Of a stretch of DNA of 7,387 nt, positions 1 through 5,948 are shown piece by piece. Source of the stretch: an uncultured Ruminococcus sp. (GTDB lineage: Bacteria > Bacillota > Clostridia > Oscillospirales > Acutalibacteraceae); contig CALBHM010000120.1 in assembly GCA_937892835.1 (NCBI GenBank), positions 1 to 7,387 of the forward strand, given 5' to 3'. The notes under the pieces are model-generated. The model saw only the letters and a list, made by a program, of their open reading frames with translations. It did not search any database and was not told the DNA's origin. The translations under genes and the position numbers were made by a program. Positions within the stretch are counted from its first letter, which is position 1, and the number at the start of each line of letters is the position of its first letter.

Positions 1-1156
1 GCTCGAGGACGATTACCCGGCAGACGATTATCTTTTCCATGACGCTCACGATGTTGAAGTCATGAAAACGAGAATTCCCGAATATCGCAAGGCTATTTCC
101 GAGGCAGGACTTATTACTCTCGGCGTTGGCGGTAACGATTTCGGCACGTTCCTCACATGGGTTATAGCAGATGAGCTTGAAAAGCAGAACTCTTGCGACG
201 AGTATGTTGAAGCTTTGAAAGAGCTTCTTGAGCAGGGCGGTGCAGACGACGATACACTCGGTAAGTTTGATAAGGCTGTTGAGCTTGCTAAGCTTATGGG
301 TGCAATGCCTGACCTTCTTAATGTTCTGCCGAAGGCTATTAAATACGGAATAGAAAACTTTTCTAAGAACTGGAATATTGTTATTGAAGACATTCTTGCC
401 CTTAATCCCGACGTTAAGCTTCTTGTTATCGGTATGTTTGATAACGGCGTTAAGAACGAGGAGGATGCCGCAGCAAGTGAGGCAGGAACAACCGTTCCGA
501 GTCTCGGTCAAATGATTGTTGATGCAGCCAATACCCCAATGAAGGAGGGCGCAAAGAAGTACGGCTACACATTCGTTGACACAACAGGTACGATTTGCGA
601 CAACTATCATCCTAAAAAGGTTGGTTACAGACACATTGCCGACAGAATCCTTGAGGCACTTCCCGACGCAAGATTCCCTTACACAGATGTTGCAAAGGAT
701 TCGGAGTATTACAGCGATGTTGAGTTTATGTACACACATGGCTACATGAGCGGAATTACGGATACAGAATTCGGCCTTGACGCTGCGTTCACAAAGGCTG
801 CGCTTGCACAGGCACTTTATAATATCGCAGGTGCACCGGAGGTTGATACCGAGAATGTTGCGTTCAGCGACATTGACAGCTCCGATCCGGCATTCAATGC
901 GGCAGTGTGGGCGACGAATAACGGCGTCCTGAGTGCAAAGGACAGCAAGTTTGCTCCCGACAGCGAGATAACGGTGATGGATTTTGTATCAAGTCTCGTC
1001 AAGCTTTCGTTTGCAGGCAATTTTGTCCTTGCAAAGGTTGTAAAGACGCTTGTTTTGGCATTCAATATTATCAAGGATTTCGGTTTTGCAAGCTTCAATA
1101 CAGTGCTCACCAGAGCGCAGGCGGCGCAAAGACTTGTTGAATATTGCGGCCTTTAA
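1..1156 (+). CDS. SGNH/GDSL-family hydrolase with C-terminal SLH repeats (5' partial)
   Basis: The reading frame is open from the window edge (first full codon at base 2), so the N-terminus, with any signal peptide and the nucleophile-Ser block, lies outside; the Met at 62 is internal. Seen: GVGGNDFG (bases 122-145) matches SGNH block III with its Gly and Asn oxyanion residues, and DNYH (599-610), followed by PKKVGYRHIADRI, matches block V with the catalytic Asp and His. From about base 676 the protein turns into S-layer homology repeats: YTDVAKDSEYYSDVEFMYTH, then FSDIDSSDPAF...FAPDSEIT, then a degenerate third copy ending LTRAQAAQRLVEYC. By family knowledge such proteins are exported esterases or lipases acting on cell-wall or polysaccharide acyl groups, and SLH repeats hold them to secondary wall polymers. 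The substrate is not predictable. A strong terminator follows 15 nt after the stop. Confident on class, not on substrate. Confidence 0.85.
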   Translation, partial: LEDDYPADDYLFHDAHDVEVMKTRIPEYRKAISEAGLITLGVGGNDFGTFLTWVIADELEKQNSCDEYVEALKELLEQGGADDDTLGKFDKAVELAKLMGAMPDLLNVLPKAIKYGIENFSKNWNIVIEDILALNPDVKLLVIGMFDNGVKNEEDAAASEAGTTVPSLGQMIVDAANTPMKEGAKKYGYTFVDTTGTICDNYHPKKVGYRHIADRILEALPDARFPYTDVAKDSEYYSDVEFMYTHGYMSGITDTEFGLDAAFTKAALAQALYNIAGAPEVDTENVAFSDIDSSDPAFNAAVWATNNGVLSAKDSKFAPDSEITVMDFVSSLVKLSFAGNFVLAKVVKTLVLAFNIIKDFGFASFNTVLTRAQAAQRLVEYCGL

Positions 1157-1170
1157 TTGAATAAAATATG

Positions 1171-1206
1171 AAGCTGTGAGAGTGGAAACATTCTCACGGC
1201 TTTTTT
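1171..1206 (+). terminator. Rho-independent terminator of the SGNH-SLH gene
   Basis: A stem of about 14 bp pairs 1171-1184 with 1189-1202, contains two G-U pairs, and is capped by a GAAA (GNRA) tetraloop at 1185-1188. A six-T run follows at 1201-1206. It lies 15 nt after the TAA stop and isolates the next locus from upstream transcription. Confidence 0.92.
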
Positions 1207-1212
1207 GATGCC

Positions 1213-1255
1213 AATCCTTAAGATTTGATTAAGAACTGATTAAGATTTGATTAAG
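1213..1255 (+). promoter_or_regulatory. Four-copy 11-bp TTAAG direct-repeat operator (putative)
   Basis: TTAAG occurs at 1218, 1229, 1240 and 1251, exactly 11 bp apart. The last three copies share TGATTAAG. The array ends 4 bp before a -35 hexamer (TTGACC, 1260-1265). Tandem direct repeats on an 11-bp period, one face of the helix, just upstream of -35 are the known layout for OmpR/PhoB/PhoP-type response regulators. The word TTAAG itself does not identify a regulator I recognise. Part of the unit recurs in front of the 332-residue gene. The role is inferred from geometry only. Confidence 0.6.
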
Positions 1256-1259
1256 GTCA

Positions 1260-1288
1260 TTGACCCGAAAGAGCTTTTCGGATACAAT
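1260..1288 (+). promoter_or_regulatory. Sigma-A type promoter for the 43-residue membrane peptide
   Basis: TTGACC at 1260-1265, a 17-bp spacer and TACAAT at 1283-1288 give a close match to the vegetative consensus. Transcription would begin near 1295 and leave a leader of about 30 nt that contains the AAGGAGG ribosome site. The phased TTAAG array abuts the -35, which suggests activation or repression at this promoter. Confidence 0.75.
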
Positions 1289-1325
1289 GTTTTTGTCCAA
1301 AATAAAAATATAAGGAGGGATAAAA

Positions 1326-1457
1326 ATGGACGAGATTAAAACAGCGTTTGAATATATAGTGGGGTATCCGCTTGGCTTTGGCCTGTTTTTGACGTTTACC
1401 ATAGGCTTTATATTAGATGTGATATTAAGCAGTTTGTGGTCATTATTTAAGTTTTGA
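1326..1457 (+). CDS. Small single-pass membrane peptide (43 aa)
   Basis: I do not recognise a family. A 43-codon frame starts at ATG 1326 with an excellent AAGGAGG site at 1312-1318 (7-nt spacing) and its own promoter. It begins MDEIKTAFEYI and ends SLWSLFKF. Residues about 11-37 are nearly all hydrophobic or Gly (VGYPLGFGLFLTFTIGFIL region), consistent with one membrane helix with an acidic N-terminal end and a Lys near the C-terminus. The layout resembles the membrane anchor of the next gene product: DDFKTAF against DEIKTAF, then a hydrophobic helix, then W-x-(x)-FK at the end. The TGA stop lies inside the repeat element that precedes the next gene. No terminator is visible before that gene, so cotranscription is possible. 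It could be a membrane partner of the neighbouring surface protein or a stress-type small membrane protein; this is inference. Confidence 0.72.
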   Translation: MDEIKTAFEYIVGYPLGFGLFLTFTIGFILDVILSSLWSLFKF

Positions 1458-1494
1458 TTAAGGTCATTGAACTGAAATGGGATTGATGTAAATT
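1425..1494 (+). promoter_or_regulatory. Second TTAAG-repeat operator and putative promoter before the BspA-like gene
   Basis: TTAAG lies at 1425, 1447 and 1458, spaced 22 and 11 bp, so all are on the same helical face. An 18-bp block, TTTGATTAAGGTCATTGA (1453-1470), is identical to 1246-1263 in the upstream promoter. As there, TTAAG is followed by gtca and a -35-like hexamer, here TTGAAC at 1467-1472. The -10 is weaker (TAAATT, 1489-1494, 16-bp spacer). The first two motifs and part of the third fall within the end of the 43-residue gene. Regulation by the same factor as the upstream promoter is inferred. Confidence 0.55.
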
Positions 1495-1515
1495 TACAAA
1501 AAGGAGAGGTTAACA

Positions 1516-2514
1516 ATGAAAAAGATTATTTCAACATTTTTATGTGTGGTAATGCTTGCGACATTTATTCCGTTCTTTGCTTCGGCAGAGGGCGAGGGGA
1601 GAGGTGTAGTCGACTCAGGCACCTGTGCGAGAGACGTTACATGGGTACTCTATGATGATGGCGAGCTGGTTTTCTCCGGTACGGGCGTTATACCGCCTTG
1701 CTATAATGTAGAACAGGGTTACGATCGTTGGAGTAAATATTTTCCGCAAGTAAAGGTTATTACAATTCAAGATGGCATTAGTGGCATTTCAAAAGAGGCA
1801 TTTGCAACAGATAAGGAAATCGCAGCTGCTTCGCTTTACAAAATTACAATACCCGATTCTGTAAGATCTATAGGAAAAAACATCGTTGGTTCTAAGTATT
1901 TGAATGCCCTGAACGGTGAGAGAATGAGTGCAATTTGTTTTGCCGGATCGGAAGAAAAGTGGAATTCATTTTTTTCAACATATAACGAAAAAACAGATGA
2001 CGGAATCGGCGGACGCTGGAATAAATACTTTAACGGAGAAGTACCAAAGCCCTATTGCAAGATTCAGTACGGCAGAGTTGAGAACAATGAGACTGGAAAC
2101 AAAATAGAAAAAGGTCCGTTCGCTGTCGGTGTTGAGTATTATGCCGAAGATATGGATGTAAGCTTTGAATGGAACGTTACGGGAACGACGGAAATTTTGC
2201 AGGAACATAAAGACGAAAACGGCGTTGTAACAGGACTTGAGCTTAAGCCGTTTAGGCGTGGAAACGCATATGTCAGCGTCAAAATGCTTGATAAGGATGG
2301 TAATGTTATCGGTTCGGACAGTGAAAAATATACAACATGGAGAATTGCCGTCGGTGATGACTTTAAAACCGCCTTTAATAAGCTTAAAGCACAAATCATA
2401 GGAGCATTCAATTTAACCTTTTTCGTATTCTTGTGTGGATTTGTTGCAGCTTACTGCGCAGCTGTTCTGTTAATAGTGAAAATAGCAGAAACAGTTGGTT
2501 CTTGGTTTAAATAA
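1516..2514 (+). CDS. BspA-like LRR surface protein with C-terminal membrane anchor
   Basis: ATG 1516 follows an AGGAGAGG site at 1502-1509. Residues 1-24 form a signal peptide (KK, hydrophobic core, ASA before EGEG). Residues 34-60 (SGTCARDVTWVLYDDGELVF then SGTG) match the entry segment common in BspA-like leucine-rich repeat proteins of gut Firmicutes. It continues with short LRR_5-type strands (KVITIQDGISGISKEAF and KITIPDSVRSIG) and the typical closing AICFAGSEEKWNSF (139-152). Residues about 180-275 form a beta-rich, Ig-like stretch with no family I can name. Residues about 296-323 are a transmembrane helix ending GSWFK, in place of an LPXTG sorting signal. The product should face outwards, tethered to the membrane. 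Only one or two LRR strands remain, which is short for the family. Codon use is more AT-rich than in the downstream genes. Role: adhesion or sensing, inferred. Confidence 0.8.
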   Translation: MKKIISTFLCVVMLATFIPFFASAEGEGRGVVDSGTCARDVTWVLYDDGELVFSGTGVIPPCYNVEQGYDRWSKYFPQVKVITIQDGISGISKEAFATDKEIAAASLYKITIPDSVRSIGKNIVGSKYLNALNGERMSAICFAGSEEKWNSFFSTYNEKTDDGIGGRWNKYFNGEVPKPYCKIQYGRVENNETGNKIEKGPFAVGVEYYAEDMDVSFEWNVTGTTEILQEHKDENGVVTGLELKPFRRGNAYVSVKMLDKDGNVIGSDSEKYTTWRIAVGDDFKTAFNKLKAQIIGAFNLTFFVFLCGFVAAYCAAVLLIVKIAETVGSWFK

Positions 2515-2527
2515 AACAGCATAAAAT

Positions 2528-2556
2528 AAAACCGCTGTCATTCAGACGGCGGTTTT
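2528..2556. terminator. Terminator after the BspA-like gene, possibly bidirectional
   Basis: A stem of nine or more pairs joins ACCGCTGTC (2531-2539) to GACGGCGGT (2545-2553) over a five-base loop. It is extended by AAA/TTT pairs at 2528-2530 and 2554-2556. The T-run on the plus strand is only four bases. On the minus strand the hairpin is followed by TTTTATTTTA, so it may stop transcription in both directions. Confidence 0.8.
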
Positions 2557-2561
2557 GGTGC

Positions 2562-2593
2562 AAAAAAAGACTGTGGCGAAGCCTGCCACAGTC
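2562..2593 (-). terminator. Rho-independent terminator of the ackA-UPF0178 operon
   Basis: GACTGTGGC (2569-2577) pairs perfectly with GCCACAGTC (2585-2593) over a seven-base loop. Read on the minus strand it ends in seven T residues (complement of 2562-2568). It sits just 6 nt after the stop of the minus-strand UPF0178 gene and back to back with the plus-strand terminator, separating two convergent transcription units. Confidence 0.88.
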
Positions 2594-2599
2594 CTATTT

Positions 2600-3028
2600 T
2601 TATTTTATAAGTCTTTCAAGTGCCGCTTCAAACGCCTTGTCCTGCTCGGGCGTGCGCTTGGACGGTCCTTTCATTCTTCCGCCGGCGTTCCTTATCTTCT
2701 TGGAAACATAGCGTGTGAACAAAAGCTGATCGATGTTTTTATCCGTGTATACCAGTCCGTTCTGGCTAATGGGTATTGCCTTTCTCGCAAGGCACATGGC
2801 GGCAAGTCCGTAGTCCTGAGTAACGACTATATCGCCCTCGCCGACAAGATTGACAATTTTGAAATCAACACTGTCCGCACCTTTTTCGACAACAACGGTT
2901 TTCGCTCCGTCACGGTCGAACTCATGCGACGTGTCGCAGAGAATGGTGCATTCAATGCCGTATTTCTTTGCAAGCTTCACCGTCAGATCAACAACGGGAC
3001 AACCGTCCGCATCAATCAATATTCTCAT
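2600..3028 (-). CDS. UPF0178 (YaiI/YqxD, DUF188) family protein
   Basis: The 142-residue product begins MRILIDADGCPV, the hallmark N-terminus of the UPF0178 family, with the acidic pair Asp6/Asp8. Further conserved features are CDTSH (31-35), GADSVDFKIV (50-59) and GDIVVTQDYGLAAMCLARKA (65-84) with clustered Asp residues, and a basic RMKGPSKRT (118-126) near the end. The family has a PIN-like nuclease-type core and may act on RNA, but its biochemical role is not established. The ATG at 3028 is chosen because it gives the family N-terminus. An upstream in-frame TTG at 3067 would add 13 residues inside ackA and is less likely. The gene starts 1 nt after the ackA stop with no well-placed ribosome site of its own (nearest AAGGAG is about 18 nt away), which suggests translational coupling to ackA. 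A terminator follows directly. Confidence 0.9.
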   Translation of the reverse strand: MRILIDADGCPVVDLTVKLAKKYGIECTILCDTSHEFDRDGAKTVVVEKGADSVDFKIVNLVGEGDIVVTQDYGLAAMCLARKAIPISQNGLVYTDKNIDQLLFTRYVSKKIRNAGGRMKGPSKRTPEQDKAFEAALERLIK

Positions 3029-3029
3029 A

Positions 3030-4235
3030 TTAAAGAGCTTCGACGATCTCCTTGGTGTCTCTTGCAATCATAAGCTCCTCGTTGGTGCAGATAACGTATA
3101 CCTTAACTTTTGAGTTCGGAGTTGAAATCTCGCCCTCGGGGCCTCTCTTAAGCTTGTCGTTGATTTCATAGTTGATCTCAACACCCATGAACTTGAGCTG
3201 GTCGCAAACACGGTCTCTGTACTGCGGGTTGTTCTCACCGATGCCGCCCGTGAATACGATAGCGTCAAGGCCGCCCATTGCAGCTGCGAAGCCGCCTATG
3301 TACTTAGTGAGCTGATGGCAGAGCATTGACTCGATAAGCTTTGCTCTCTCGTCGCCCTCTTTTGCTCTTGACTCAATGGTTCTGTTGTCGCTTGTGCCGC
3401 AAAGGCCGAGCATACCGGACTTCTTGTTCATCACGGTGTCCATCTCGTCGGGAGTGAGACCCTCTTTTTTCATTATAATGGGAACGATAGCCGGGTCGAT
3501 TGAACCGCAGCGTGTGCCCATCATGATGCCCTCAAGAGGAGTTACGCCCATTGTTGTATCGAAGCACTTGCCGTCAACAACTGCTGAAATTGAAGAACCG
3601 TTGCCGAGGTGGCAGGTTACGATCTTGCTGTGCTCGGGGTTGCCGAGAAGCTCAATGCACTTCTTGCTTACGAAGCGGTGAGATGTGCCGTGGAAGCCGT
3701 AACGGCGGATGCCGTACTTCTCATAATACTCATACGGAAGAGCGTACATATATGCGTAGTCGGGCATAGTCTGATGGAAGCCTGTATCGAATACGGCAAC
3801 CTGAGGAACGCCGGGCATAATCTTCTGACATGCCTTGATACCCGTAAGGTTTGCGGGATTGTGAAGCGGTCCGAGATCGAAGCACTCCTTGATAGCTTCT
3901 TCAACTTTATCGTCTACAAGAACCGAGCCGCTGAACTTTTCACCGCCGTGAAGAACACGGTGACCTACAGCGTCGATCTCCTTGACTGAACCGATAACGC
4001 CGTGCTCGGCGTCAACAAGAGTGTCAAGAACAATCTTGAGAGCTGCGGCATGATCCTGCATCTCCATCGGCAAAGCCTTGATGTTTTTGGTTTCGTCTGC
4101 CGGTACCTTATGCGTGAATGTGCTTTCGGTTCCGATCTGTTCGCAGTTTCCTTTTGCAAGAACGGACTCGTTTTCCATATCAATAAGCTGATACTTGAGT
4201 GACGAGCTTCCTGCGTTGACAACGAGAATCTTCAA
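3030..4235 (-). CDS. ackA: Acetate kinase
   Basis: Catalyses reversible ATP + acetate = ADP + acetyl-phosphate in the cytoplasm; in fermenting anaerobes it mainly makes ATP in the acetate-forming direction. The 401-residue length is normal for the family. Seen, numbering from MKILVVNAGSSSLKY: Asn7, Arg93 in GHRVLHGGEKF, Asp150 in VFDTGFHQTMP, His182 in YGFHGTSHRFVS, Arg242 in MGTRCGSIDPAI, the nucleotide-binding FTGGIGENNP (328-337), and Glu386/Glu387 in TNEELMIARDT. These cover the catalytic residues known in characterised acetate kinases. The start is TTG at 4235, preceded by GGAGGG at 4243-4248 with 7-nt spacing. A longer frame starting with TTG at 4250 would begin inside that ribosome site. 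No pta (phosphotransacetylase) gene is in the window. It is first in an operon with the UPF0178 gene and divergent from tmcAL. Confidence 0.97.
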   Translation of the reverse strand: MKILVVNAGSSSLKYQLIDMENESVLAKGNCEQIGTESTFTHKVPADETKNIKALPMEMQDHAAALKIVLDTLVDAEHGVIGSVKEIDAVGHRVLHGGEKFSGSVLVDDKVEEAIKECFDLGPLHNPANLTGIKACQKIMPGVPQVAVFDTGFHQTMPDYAYMYALPYEYYEKYGIRRYGFHGTSHRFVSKKCIELLGNPEHSKIVTCHLGNGSSISAVVDGKCFDTTMGVTPLEGIMMGTRCGSIDPAIVPIIMKKEGLTPDEMDTVMNKKSGMLGLCGTSDNRTIESRAKEGDERAKLIESMLCHQLTKYIGGFAAAMGGLDAIVFTGGIGENNPQYRDRVCDQLKFMGVEINYEINDKLKRGPEGEISTPNSKVKVYVICTNEELMIARDTKEIVEAL

Positions 4236-4278
4236 AATTTTTCCCTCCAAGATATTGTATCAAAAAGATTTCTGTTAT

Positions 4279-4307
4279 ATTATATTACTGTAGCTTTGTT
4301 TTTTCAA
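4279..4307 (-). promoter_or_regulatory. ackA promoter
   Basis: On the minus strand TTGAAA (complement of 4302-4307), a 17-bp spacer and a perfect TATAAT (complement of 4279-4284) form a strong sigma-A type promoter. Transcription should start near 4272, giving a leader of about 37 nt with the GGAGGG site. The -35 lies within a short inverted repeat shared with the divergent tmcAL promoter. Confidence 0.82.
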
Positions 4308-4314
4308 GACAAAG
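4294..4314. promoter_or_regulatory. Inverted repeat between divergent ackA and tmcAL promoters
   Basis: CTTTGT (4294-4299) and ACAAAG (4309-4314) form a perfect 6-bp inverted repeat with a 9-bp gap. It covers the ackA -35 and ends 1 bp before the tmcAL -35. The position suits an operator acting on both genes, but the arms are short and AT-rich, so chance is possible. Confidence 0.3.
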
Positions 4315-4315
4315 A

Positions 4316-4343
4316 TTGAGTTTTTTCGCATTTTTTATACAAT
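4316..4343 (+). promoter_or_regulatory. tmcAL promoter (putative)
   Basis: TTGAGT at 4316-4321, a 16-bp T-rich spacer and TACAAT at 4338-4343 fit a sigma-A promoter with a moderate -35. Transcription near 4350 would leave a very short leader, with the GGAGG ribosome site at 4356-4360 almost at its 5' end. Confidence 0.6.
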
Positions 4344-4366
4344 ATATGTATTTATGGAGGAATTTT

Positions 4367-5725
4367 ATGAAAATCGGAGGAATTGTTGCGGAATACAATC
4401 CGTTCCACAACGGTCATGCTTATCAGATTGAAAAGAGCAGGGAGCTTGGCGAATGGACGCATGTTGTCGCCGTTATGAGCTCTAACTATGTTCAGCGAGG
4501 TGAAACGGCTCTCATTTCAAAATGGGCAAGAGCAGAAATGGCGGTCAAGAACGGCGTTGACCTCGTTATCGAAATGCCGACGCTTTGGAGCACATCTTTT
4601 GCCCAACGCTTTGCCTACGGAGGAGTTTCTCTGCTCAACAGTCTCGGCTGCGTCGATATGCTCAGCTTCGGCAGCGAATGTGGCAACATTGACGAGCTTA
4701 TTGAATGTAAGAACGCAATCAACAGCGAAGCTGTCACCGAGCGGTTGAAAGAAAATCTCGAATACGGTCTCAGCTTTGCTTCTGCACGCTCTGAAGCTCT
4801 CAAGGCTGTCTGCGGCAACCGTTTCTTTGATATTCTTGAAGAACCGAACAACACCCTCGGCATAGAATATCTTCAGGCCTTGGACAAGCTCGGTTCGGAT
4901 ATGATTCCGATGACTATAAAGCGCATAGGTGCGGCTCACGATTCGCTAATGAGAAGCGACAATTTTGCCAGCGCATCGGATATTCGCCGAATGATGTTAT
5001 CGGGCAGCAATGAGTGGGAAATGTATGTTCCGCAGTCGGTAGCCGATATATATCACCGTGAGGAGGAAAATAACCTTGCTCCGTGCCCGAATTCAAAGCT
5101 CGAATTCAGCATTCTCTGCTGTATGCGTCAGCTCAGCGCAGAGGATATCGGACTTTCGCCCGACGTCAGTGAGGGAATCGAATACAGAATTCATGATGCC
5201 GCCCTCAAATCGGGTTCGTTGGAGGAGCTTTATCAGCTTGCTAAGACAAAGCGTTATTCTCATGCGAGAATCAGACGAATCGTTCTTCACGCATTCATGG
5301 GCTTCGTTGCCGACGACTACAAGGGTGAGCCGCCATATCTCCATGTTCTTGCAATGAACGACAAGGGCAAGGAAATCCTTAAAGAAGCAAAAGAAAAAGC
5401 GACAAAGCCTATTGTTACCAAGGCTTCCGACTTTGACAGACTTGACGATTACGGCCGCCATGTTTTCGCCCTTGAGGATATGTGCACGGACGTTTATTCG
5501 CTTGCTTCACCCGTAATTCTTCCTTGCGGCAGGGAAAAGACTAACGGAATCATTGTTCTCGGCGACGCTCCGTCGGAGTTTGATGAGGAACCGGCCGTTG
5601 AAGAAGCCCTGGAGGAAAGTGCTGATACTTCCGCCGAGGAGCAGCCTGCTGACGAGGATAACACCGAAAGCTCGGCCGAGGAGAAGGATATTATCGAAAA
5701 TGAGCAGGACGAAGCTCAGGAATGA
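4367..5725 (+). CDS. tmcAL: tRNA(Met) cytidine acetate ligase with acidic C-terminal tail
   Basis: TmcAL (B. subtilis YlbM type) uses ATP and acetate to form acetyl-AMP and acetylates C34 of elongator tRNA(Met) to ac4C, protecting AUG/AUA decoding. The start ATG 4367 follows GGAGG at 4356-4360 with 6-nt spacing. The frame runs upstream to a TTG at 4316, but that is in the -35. Seen: MKIGGIVAEYNPFHNGHAYQ with the HxGH nucleotidyl-transferase motif (14-17), SSNYVQRGE (38-46), NGVDLVIEMPTLWSTSFAQR (62-81), PNNTLGIEYLQAL (160-172), TIKRIGAAHDS (183-193) and SASDIRRMM (202-210), all typical of the family. The last 47 of 452 residues (406-452) are low-complexity and acidic: 22 Asp/Glu and one Lys. 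The B. subtilis protein is about 415 residues, so this tail appears to be an addition. The gene is divergent from ackA. Confidence 0.93.
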   Translation: MKIGGIVAEYNPFHNGHAYQIEKSRELGEWTHVVAVMSSNYVQRGETALISKWARAEMAVKNGVDLVIEMPTLWSTSFAQRFAYGGVSLLNSLGCVDMLSFGSECGNIDELIECKNAINSEAVTERLKENLEYGLSFASARSEALKAVCGNRFFDILEEPNNTLGIEYLQALDKLGSDMIPMTIKRIGAAHDSLMRSDNFASASDIRRMMLSGSNEWEMYVPQSVADIYHREEENNLAPCPNSKLEFSILCCMRQLSAEDIGLSPDVSEGIEYRIHDAALKSGSLEELYQLAKTKRYSHARIRRIVLHAFMGFVADDYKGEPPYLHVLAMNDKGKEILKEAKEKATKPIVTKASDFDRLDDYGRHVFALEDMCTDVYSLASPVILPCGREKTNGIIVLGDAPSEFDEEPAVEEALEESADTSAEEQPADEDNTESSAEEKDIIENEQDEAQE

Positions 5726-5838
5726 TTAATTGTTGATAATATTTGTTCAGTATTACAGCAAAATCGGCTTTTCAAAGTAACAATGTAATTCTTTTATGAG
5801 AAATATTTGAACAAAAACAATAAAAAGACATAATAAAT

Positions 5839-5860
5839 TAACAAAAAATTGTTATTTTTT
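5839..5860 (+). terminator. Weak AT-rich terminator-like hairpin
   Basis: TAACAA (5839-5844) pairs with TTGTTA (5849-5854) over an AAAA loop and is followed by six T residues (5855-5860). The stem has only one G-C pair, so it would be unstable. It is the only terminator-like element between tmcAL and the next promoter, so some readthrough is likely. Confidence 0.35.
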
Positions 5861-5872
5861 GGTCAATTTCAT

Positions 5873-5901
5873 TTGACTTTAATAACTTTATTTGGTACAA
5901 T
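5873..5901 (+). promoter_or_regulatory. Strong extended -10 promoter of the SCP2-like/aminotransferase operon
   Basis: TTGACT at 5873-5878, a 17-bp spacer and TACAAT at 5896-5901 preceded by TGG (extended -10) form the strongest promoter in the window. Transcription should start near 5908, leaving a leader of about 40 nt before the TTG start at 5949. The preceding intergenic stretch (5726-5872) is very AT-rich, and I see no other clear element in it besides the weak hairpin. Confidence 0.85.
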
Positions 5902-5948
5902 GTAATGGAAAATATGCTTTGAATAAAAGCGATAAGGAGGAATGCACC

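Noticed and set aside
1975..2411. Minus-strand open frames inside the BspA-like gene
   Set aside because: They have no ribosome site and no recognisable protein features, and overlap a plus-strand gene with a clear signal peptide, family motifs and anchor.
3029..3067. Upstream TTG start adding 13 residues to the UPF0178 protein, with a GAGGAG 7 nt before it
   Set aside because: The GAGGAG encodes conserved Glu residues of AckA, and the family N-terminus is the MRILIDADGCP at 3028.
2555..3073. 172-residue plus-strand open frame opposite the UPF0178 gene
   Set aside because: It begins inside the convergent terminator region, has no family resemblance, and lies antisense to a clear UPF0178 protein.
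5742..5815. Inverted repeat TTTGTTCA (5742-5749) / TGAACAAA (5808-5815)
   Set aside because: The arms are 58 bp apart in very AT-rich DNA with no link to the promoter at 5873, so chance is the simpler explanation.
5780..5906. 10-bp direct repeat ACAATGTAAT at 5780 and 5897
   Set aside because: The second copy is explained by the -10 element. The first has no -35 at a suitable distance, so a second promoter is not supported.
5892..5948. Earlier TTG start for the SCP2-like protein, and an out-of-frame ATG at 5942
   Set aside because: The TTG at 5892 lies in the promoter before the expected transcription start. The ATG at 5942 is only 1 nt from the ribosome site and opens a short frame of no merit.
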